Positions 58,179-64,000 of a DNA stretch of 64,000 nt are shown here, one piece after another. Position 1 is the first letter of the stretch; the number at the start of each line of letters is the position of its first letter. Location: assembly GCA_947359465.1 (NCBI GenBank), contig OX375882.1, positions 52,147,509 through 52,211,508 on the forward strand, in the 5' to 3' direction. This DNA comes from Metellina segmentata (taxonomy: Eukaryota > Arthropoda > Arachnida > Araneae > Tetragnathidae). Both the position numbers and the translations under genes were made by a program. The notes under the pieces were generated by a model, which was not told the origin of the DNA, made no database searches, and saw only the letters and a program-made list of their open reading frames with translations.

Positions 58179-59651
58179 TTGGAAGAAGAATTCCCGCCCG
58201 TGGAAAACAATCCCAATATTTTTGATCTCGAGGAGATATTGAGAAACAGTGAAGTGAAAGGAAGACTGGATGACGACCAGATTGACCAGCTCAGTTGTAT
58301 TATATGTAAATATTCCAATTGTTTCTCAAACGTGCCTGGCCTCACAGATTTTATCCAGTTTGATATCGAACTTTCTGAAATAAAGCCCATCTGTGCGAAG
58401 CCATATCGAATGTCGGTCCGACAATCTCAGATCTTGAAAGCCGAAATTGAAAAGATGCTCCAAATGAAAATTATTGAAGTGGGTGAGAGTGATTTCACTT
58501 CGCCTATGATTTTAGTTGAGGTATCAGGGAAAGACCCTAGGCCCTGCATTGACTATCGAAAGCTGAATGAAATCACGAAAACTCAGTATTTTCCTATCCC
58601 TAACATCGAGGAAAGAGTGGAAGCCGTCTCCAATGCCAAATTCATCACTGTTCTGGATTTGTCGAAAGGTTACTGGCAAATTCCCATGACTAAAGGTGTT
58701 CAACGGTATGCCACTTTCGTGACAAGTTTCGGGTCGTTTCGACCATTAAGGATGCCGTTTGGACTGAAAAATGCTCCTTATTACTTCAGCAAAATGATGT
58801 CTGAGCTCTTGAGAGGGTGTGACATGTTCGCAGTACCATATCTGGATGACGTGGCCATATTCTCTTTGGATTGGAGTTCTCACCTTAAACATCTGAATTG
58901 TGTCTTGGAGATAATAAGTAAAGCGGGCCTTCGTCTAAAAAGTAGCAAATGCAAATTTGCCCAAGAGAAAGTGATGTATTTGGGACATTATGTGGGACAG
59001 GGGGAGAGGTCCCCTAATGAGTTGAAAATTCAGGCTATCCAAAAATTTTCTATTCCAACCACCAAGACAGACATTCGAGCATTCCTTGGATTAGCCGGGT
59101 ATTACCGCCAATACATCCCAAACTTTTCTGTTATTGTTGCTCCTTTGACCGAACTCCTGAAGGGAAAAGTCAAGAAGACCGAAATTCAGTGGACCAATGA
59201 ATGCCAACGGTCTTTTCAAGAACTGAAGAGGAGGCTAACTCAGAACCCTATTCTGTATGCTCCTAACTTTAATGCCCCGTTTTATGTTCAATGTGATGCC
59301 TCAGATTTAGGCATGGGTATAGTTTTATCCCAGAAGACAGAAAAGGGGGAGGAGCATCCTATTCTGTTCCTCAGCAAAAAGTTCTCAACAGCAGAGCGAA
59401 AATACGGAACTACAGAAAAAGAATGTGCCGCTATTGTGTTTGCTGTCAAGAAGCTACGATGCTACCTGGATGGACCTACCAAGTTCTTTATCCAAACTGA
59501 TCATAATCCTCTAGTATGGTTAAAAAAGAACTCTGGGGTAAATCCACGTCTCATGAGATGGGCTCTTGCATTGCAGCCCTGGAACTATGAGGTAATCCAT
59601 CGTCAGGGCAGAAAACACCAGAATGCTGACAGCCTTAGCCGACTGTTCTGA
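58179..59651 (+). CDS. Gypsy reverse transcriptase and RNase H
   Basis: The first Met is at 58,179, but the frame is open further upstream (from about 58,070) and carries the integrase tail, so the start is only nominal. Reverse transcriptase: PCIDYRKLNEIT (residues about 122-133), VLDLSKGYWQIPM with catalytic D160, RPLRMPFGLKNAP, and YLDD at 221-224. The connection region follows (IRAFLGLAGYYRQYIPNFS, about 299-317). RNase H: D373 (VQCDASDLGMG), E414 (TEKECAAI), D441 (QTDHNPLVW) and D484 (NADSLSRL). All catalytic residues are present. It would copy element RNA into DNA. The frame ends at 59,651, about 150 bp before the purine tract, with no integrase behind it; in ordinary Ty3/Gypsy elements integrase would follow here. 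Confidence 0.95.
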   Translation: MEEEFPPVENNPNIFDLEEILRNSEVKGRLDDDQIDQLSCIICKYSNCFSNVPGLTDFIQFDIELSEIKPICAKPYRMSVRQSQILKAEIEKMLQMKIIEVGESDFTSPMILVEVSGKDPRPCIDYRKLNEITKTQYFPIPNIEERVEAVSNAKFITVLDLSKGYWQIPMTKGVQRYATFVTSFGSFRPLRMPFGLKNAPYYFSKMMSELLRGCDMFAVPYLDDVAIFSLDWSSHLKHLNCVLEIISKAGLRLKSSKCKFAQEKVMYLGHYVGQGERSPNELKIQAIQKFSIPTTKTDIRAFLGLAGYYRQYIPNFSVIVAPLTELLKGKVKKTEIQWTNECQRSFQELKRRLTQNPILYAPNFNAPFYVQCDASDLGMGIVLSQKTEKGEEHPILFLSKKFSTAERKYGTTEKECAAIVFAVKKLRCYLDGPTKFFIQTDHNPLVWLKKNSGVNPRLMRWALALQPWNYEVIHRQGRKHQNADSLSRLF

Positions 59652-59804
59652 GTTACCAAAATGTCCTTTGAGTTTATTTTTATTGTTTTTTTAGGTAACT
59701 TGGCAATTGTATGTATATATTTGTAAATATTTGTATAAAATTTTGTAGAAATTAGTTTTTTTTGAAAAGTTATGGTAACTTTTTACAGGGTAAAAAGTTA
59801 TTCT

Positions 59805-59817
59805 AAGGGGGGAAGAG
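59805..59817 (+). promoter_or_regulatory. Gypsy polypurine tract
   Basis: AAGGGGGGAAGAG ends one base before the 3' LTR, the normal place for plus-strand DNA priming. Confidence 0.9.
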
Positions 59818-59818
59818 T

Positions 59819-60228
59819 TGTAACGTACACTTCCGGAATATCTTTTAAATGTATTTCTATAGTATTTCTTTTTCCTTATTCCAAGATAGTGTGATACTTC
59901 CTGTGTTTATTTTTACTTCTTAATACTCTTGGAAAGGATATCTTTTCTTTTGACATATTTATGTGAGCTTAAATGGTTTTCCCGGAAGTTCATTTCTTTT
60001 TTATGTATAACGTTGGTGAAAATATATTTTTTTGTAACGGCTTTTAGAGTCGATTGGATGCTTCGTTGAAGTGTGGACTGAGTGCAGTGTTGGAATGGCG
60101 TGTGTTTCAGCCGTTATGTTTAAAACGTATGATGAGAGGTAGTTGTAACGGTGATGTCGCTACCATATTGTAAATAAATTTTTCTTTATTTCTTTAAAAA
60201 AGTCTATTTCTTTTATCACGACGTTACA
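59819..60228 (+). repeat. Gypsy 3' LTR, 410 bp
   Basis: Matches the 5' LTR throughout by eye, apart from lacking the 10-bp CA-rich block. TGTAACG...GTTACA termini, followed by the GCCT duplication at 60,229-60,232. Confidence 0.95.
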
Positions 60229-63200
60229 GCCTTATAAAACCTTTTCAACTCATTGTTCGCCCCAACGAAATTTGTAGCGTTATCTGACATGATTTTATTA
60301 CATTTACCTCTTCGGGAAACAAACCTCTTTAGACATGCAATTAGAGAATCCGCTGTTAAATCAAATAACATTTCAAGATGCATAGCCTTAGTTACTAGAC
60401 AAATAAATATACATATATACACTTTAATAGGAGATCCCTTCCTATTATATTTGTTACGCATCAGGAATGGGCCACAAAGATCCATGCCCACAGAATTAAA
60501 CACATAATTCGGATTTACTCGAGCACTTGGTAAATCTCCCATCCTTTGACAATTTACTTTAGGGTTAACTTTAAAACAATTAATACATTTATGAACAACC
60601 TTTTTACACAAATTACGGCCGTTTAATGGCCAGTACCTCAAGCGTATTTGGTATAGTAAAGCTTGAGGACCCGAATGCAGGTATTTTTTGTGATGATACA
60701 CAATAATCATTTCAGTTATTTTATGTTTAGCAGGCAAAAGAATGGGGTGTTTGTGGTTGTAATTAATAGAGGCATTCTCAAGTCTACCACCAACTCGTAA
60801 GATGTTACTCTCATCTAAAAAGGGACACAAATTCTTTACCCGACTGTCAGGATTAACTGAACCTGAAGTCTTGAGCGATTTTATCTCTTTCGCGAATTCC
60901 TGCTCTTGAACCAATTGTATAAGTTTCATTTCAGAGTGGTTCATCTCGCTAACGCTCAAGGTTCTAGACTTTCTTGGAAGGTTTCCTCGAGACTTGTTAA
61001 CAAATCTGCAAATATAACTTAATATTCTAATTAAACGAAAATAGTTATTACTTACACTAATTATATCATGCACAAAGTTACTCGTATTGACATTAAGGCA
61101 AACCAAGTTATTGGAGTCAATAAATGTTGACAGTTCAGAATCATGAGATTCCGATTTTTGGAGGGTCTTGAGTTCGGACTGGAATTCCTCGATTGAACTC
61201 ACTGGCGGCGACTCAGTGCAAGGAATGTCCCCAGTGGACAGGAATGGAGGCCCAGTCCACCACAGCAAGTTGTGCTGCAGGCTCGATGGGTCGAGACCTC
61301 TAGAAACGAGGTCAGCCGGGTTCTGGGCCGATGGAACATGATGCCACTGCTCTTCAGAAGTCAATTGTTGAATGGTGACAACTCGATTTGCTACGAAGGT
61401 CTTGAGCTTGTTAGGATCCTTCCGGATCCACGCCAAGACAATTGTGGAATCGCTCCACAGGTACGTTGGAGGTGCATTTAGTTGTAGGGCTCTCACCACT
61501 CGTGTCATCAGCTTTGCGAGAAGGACGGCGGCACACAGCTCGAGCCGAGGTATGGTGACCTTTTTCACGGGTGCTACTCTGCTCTTGCTCGTCACAAGCC
61601 TCACTGTTGTCTTGTCATCTGAGGAATAAGAACGGCAATATATCACTGCCCCGTAACACTTCTCTGAAGCATCTGCAAAACCGTGGAACTCAATCCTCAT
61701 CACGTTAGGATTCACAATACACCTTCCAATGTAAATACTGTTTATGCTGTTGAAGTCCTCAAGAAACCGGTGCCACTCGTTGGATTCGTCAGAAGGCAGC
61801 TCGTCATTCCAGTCGGTTTGAAGACGCCAAAGGCTCTGCATGAAGATCTTGGCCTTAGCCACCACTAGCCCAAGTAGCCCCAACGGATCGAAAAGTCTGG
61901 CAATGGTGGAAAGGACACATCTTTTGGTGTAGGAGTCCCTCAACTCAACTGCAACTCGGAAAGCAAAGCAGTCTTCTTGTGACCTCCAGGACACTCCCAA
62001 CGCCTTTGTCTCGATGAGGTTCTCGAACTCGTATCCTCCGTTGCTGTTTGATGCCAGATCTGCATGACTCCCATTCCACTTGTGTAGGGTCATCCCTCCT
62101 TTCTCCAATATGCCAGCAAGTTGACTCTTAAGCTCCATAGCTTCGTCTAAAGTCGATGCGCCGCACAGCACGTCGTCCATGTAAAAGTTCTCTCTAAGGA
62201 CCGGCGCTGCCAAGGGAAAGCTCCTCTCTTCATCTCTGGATAGTTGCAGCAATGTTCTCGTTGCTAAGAAGGGAGCGCTCACAGTCCCATATGTCACTGT
62301 TGTAAGCTCGAAGGTTTTCACAGGATCATCTGGTCTTTCCTTCCACAAAATTCTCAGCAACGGCTGTTGGTTCTCGTGCATGAGTATCATGCGATACATC
62401 ATCTTTACATCTGCTGTAAAGGCATAAGGATGCTCTCTGAATTTGATCATAATTGCGTACAAATCATCTTGTACTAGTCCTCCGTTATATTGCAGCGAAT
62501 TCAGAGACAACCCATTAGTGGTGGGATTGGACGCGTTAAATACCACCCTCAACTTAGTGGTACTTTTCTCTGGCTTGTAAACGCCATGATGTGGCATGTA
62601 GTAGCCTACCTCTGCATTTCCATTCTGTTCAACAACTTCTTTCATATGTCCAAGTTTTTCATATTCGCTCATAAAGTCCTTGTATAATTTTAAATATTCT
62701 GGTTCTCTGCTTAGTTTTCTCCATAATGCATTCAATTTGAGAGCAATGTCCCTTGATTCACCCAAACATTTTGGATCATCTTTAAGGGGCATTTTAACTA
62801 TATAGCGGCCCTCAACGTCCCTAGAATGCGTTTTTACGTAATGTTCCTCACATAAAATAGCCTCTTTATTTTTAGTTCTCTCTAACTCAACATTTTCAAT
62901 TTCCCAAAAATGTTTTAACGTCTCATTTAGATCTCCCTCTTTAATGAATCCACGGTGTACCTTTGGTACCACTACATCCGAAATTGACCCACTCGCAACA
63001 TAACCAAAAACCTTGTTTTGGAAGAAGTTTGAATTTGGTAAACAAACCTGTCCGGGTCTTAATAATTGATAAAACAACTCGGCAGATAATAAACAATCCA
63101 CCCTTTGAGGTATCCAAAATTGATCCGCCAAATTAATATAATCCGGAATCTGTTCCATCACATTTAAACTCTTAGTTGGTGTTACCTCGGTAATTTTATT

Positions 63201-64000
63201 TACAACCAACATATTTACGTTCGCTTGAAAAGATCCATCTGCGTTCGAAATTTCTGCTTCGATGCAATTGTTTACCGATAAAGAAGAATTATCCAAACAC
63301 GTAACTAATATATTTACTTTTTGTTTCTTCAAGTTTAATCTATCAGCACATTTTTTTGTTATTAAATTGCTTTGACTTCCCGAATCAAGAATCGCTCTGG
63401 CAGTCTGCCAAATACCATTTCCATCTTTTAAATACAGTAAAACTGAGCTTAATAGAACATTATTCGTCACCGAACAGCTGTGAGCAGAAAAGGATTCCAT
63501 GATGGGGGGTTGACAAGGGGGTACGAACGTTCTAGCTTCAGAATTGAGATTTGACCTTCGACTTTCACTACTAGATGCTGACTCACTCGAATTCGCATTC
63601 CGATTTTGATGAATTTCGCTGTACTGGCTTATGTTCGGATTTTGTCTCGGGAAATGAATTAAAGCGTTGTGCGGTTTGTTACAAAAACAATTTTTCGCAC
63701 GGCACTTTTTAACGTTGCAGGACAACGATAGACACTTAAAACACAAATTATTTCTTTTTACTACATCAACTCGTTGATTTACGGACAAGTTTTTGAAATC
63801 GGAACAAGCAGTAAGCGGGTGATCCAAGTTACACATTACACATTTGGGTTTGTTAACATTTGACACCAAAACTCTGGCACCGTAATTTTTAGGATTATGC
63901 CTTCCAAAACCGTTTTTCCACACACGATCCGATTTAGAATACGAATTACCATCCGTTTTATTTCCATTTCTGGAAGCTATGTAAAGGTCTAATTCTCGCC
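60229..64000 (-). pseudogene. BEL pol: zinc fingers, PR, RT, RNase H, IN start
   Basis: Open on the minus strand from the window edge to the Gypsy insertion. Residue numbers count from the GTG at 63,923, which is not a start since the frame is open beyond it. Zinc-finger region: CVMCNLDHPLTAC (28-40) and a second Cys cluster from 61. Aspartic protease: AILDSGSQSNLI, D170. Reverse transcriptase about 440-600, with AFTADVKMMYRMI and YMDD at 571-574. RNase H: D741 (GFADAS), E785, D815 (LWSDST) and D861 (PADLVSRG). Integrase: HHKKYLHSG and CINC zinc-binding motifs, then D in VGMDLCGPF and D1214 in IMSDNATNFVGA. The frame is cut a few codons later by Gypsy. The order PR-RT-RH-IN and motif types are BEL/Pao. 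All visible catalytic residues are intact, but the gene is split, so it is a pseudogene as it stands. Confidence 0.93.

Larger units (their letters stand above)
53323..60228 (+). mobile_element. Ty3/Gypsy element with integrase before RT
   Basis: A complete 6,906-bp LTR retrotransposon in plus orientation, flanked by an exact 4-bp duplication GCCT (53,319-53,322 and 60,229-60,232). Order: 5' LTR, leader with about 76-bp repeats, gag plus protease, integrase, reverse transcriptase plus RNase H, purine tract, 3' LTR. Reverse transcriptase and integrase motifs are Ty3/Gypsy-type, but integrase precedes reverse transcriptase. Coding lies in three frames. The near-identical LTRs make it a very recent insertion. 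Confidence 0.95.
51213..64000 (-). mobile_element. BEL/Pao LTR retrotransposon, doubly interrupted
   Basis: A minus-strand BEL/Pao element: zinc-finger region, protease, reverse transcriptase, RNase H and integrase in this order from 64,000 downward, ending in a 3' LTR at 51,417-51,213. It is cut by a LINE (52,162-53,181) and a Gypsy element (53,323-60,228). Its 5' LTR, gag start and own target duplication lie beyond the right edge. With both insertions and one copy of each target duplication taken out, its pol frame is in register across both joints. Confidence 0.92.

Noticed and set aside
63900..63923. Start of BEL pol at the GTG codon
   Set aside because: The same frame is open to the window edge, so the real start lies beyond 64,000.

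Overview
The window looks like intergenic or intronic DNA from an animal nuclear genome. It is AT-rich and packed with transposable elements: BEL/Pao and Ty3/Gypsy LTR retrotransposons, a Jockey-like LINE, tRNA-headed SINEs, Tc1/mariner, hAT, Harbinger-like, TTAA-targeting and other DNA transposons, plus satellites. The mix and the flavour of the retroelement proteins suggest an arthropod, perhaps an arachnid; that is inference. I found no host gene I would defend: every protein-like stretch I recognise belongs to a mobile element.

Layout. 1-9.4 kb: a deleted mariner-like element beside a Tc1-like pseudogene, two SINEs, a degenerate minisatellite, otherwise AT-rich spacer. 9.5-11.0 kb: a 54-bp satellite built of two 27-bp halves. 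12.2-14.1 kb: an internally deleted mariner (TIRs, TA duplication) and a non-autonomous hAT with an exact 8-bp target duplication. 15-22.2 kb: a possible Helitron end, a SINE with target duplications, small tandem repeats, a palindromic AT repeat and a 35-bp satellite. 22.4-23.8 kb: a nearly full-length, dead Tc1 element. 27-36 kb: several MITE families. 37.0-40.2 kb: a hAT element whose transposase is split by a TTAA-flanked foldback element, with a Harbinger-like MITE (itself holding a SINE) also inside it. 42.2-45.5 kb: a 3.2-kb DNA transposon with arms of about 345 bp and a 4-bp target duplication. 46-50 kb: a SINE, duplications and a field of palindromic motifs.

50-64 kb is a nested stack. 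A hAT element (terminus at 50,022) is interrupted by a minus-strand BEL/Pao element running off the right edge. The BEL pol gene is interrupted twice: by a 5'-truncated Jockey-like LINE (13-bp target duplication) and by a complete Ty3/Gypsy element (420/410-bp LTRs, 4-bp duplication). Taking each insertion out with one copy of its duplication leaves the BEL frame in register at both joints, so BEL pol was open when it was hit.

The most notable object is the Gypsy element at 53,323-60,228. Its pol order is protease - integrase - reverse transcriptase - RNase H, the order of Ty1/Copia, although its proteins are Ty3/Gypsy-like. That resembles the Gmr1-type elements described from deuterostomes. 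Its LTRs differ only by a 10-bp simple-sequence indel, so it is very recent, yet pol is broken at two simple-sequence tracts. It also carries an unusual array of about 76-bp repeats in its 5' leader.
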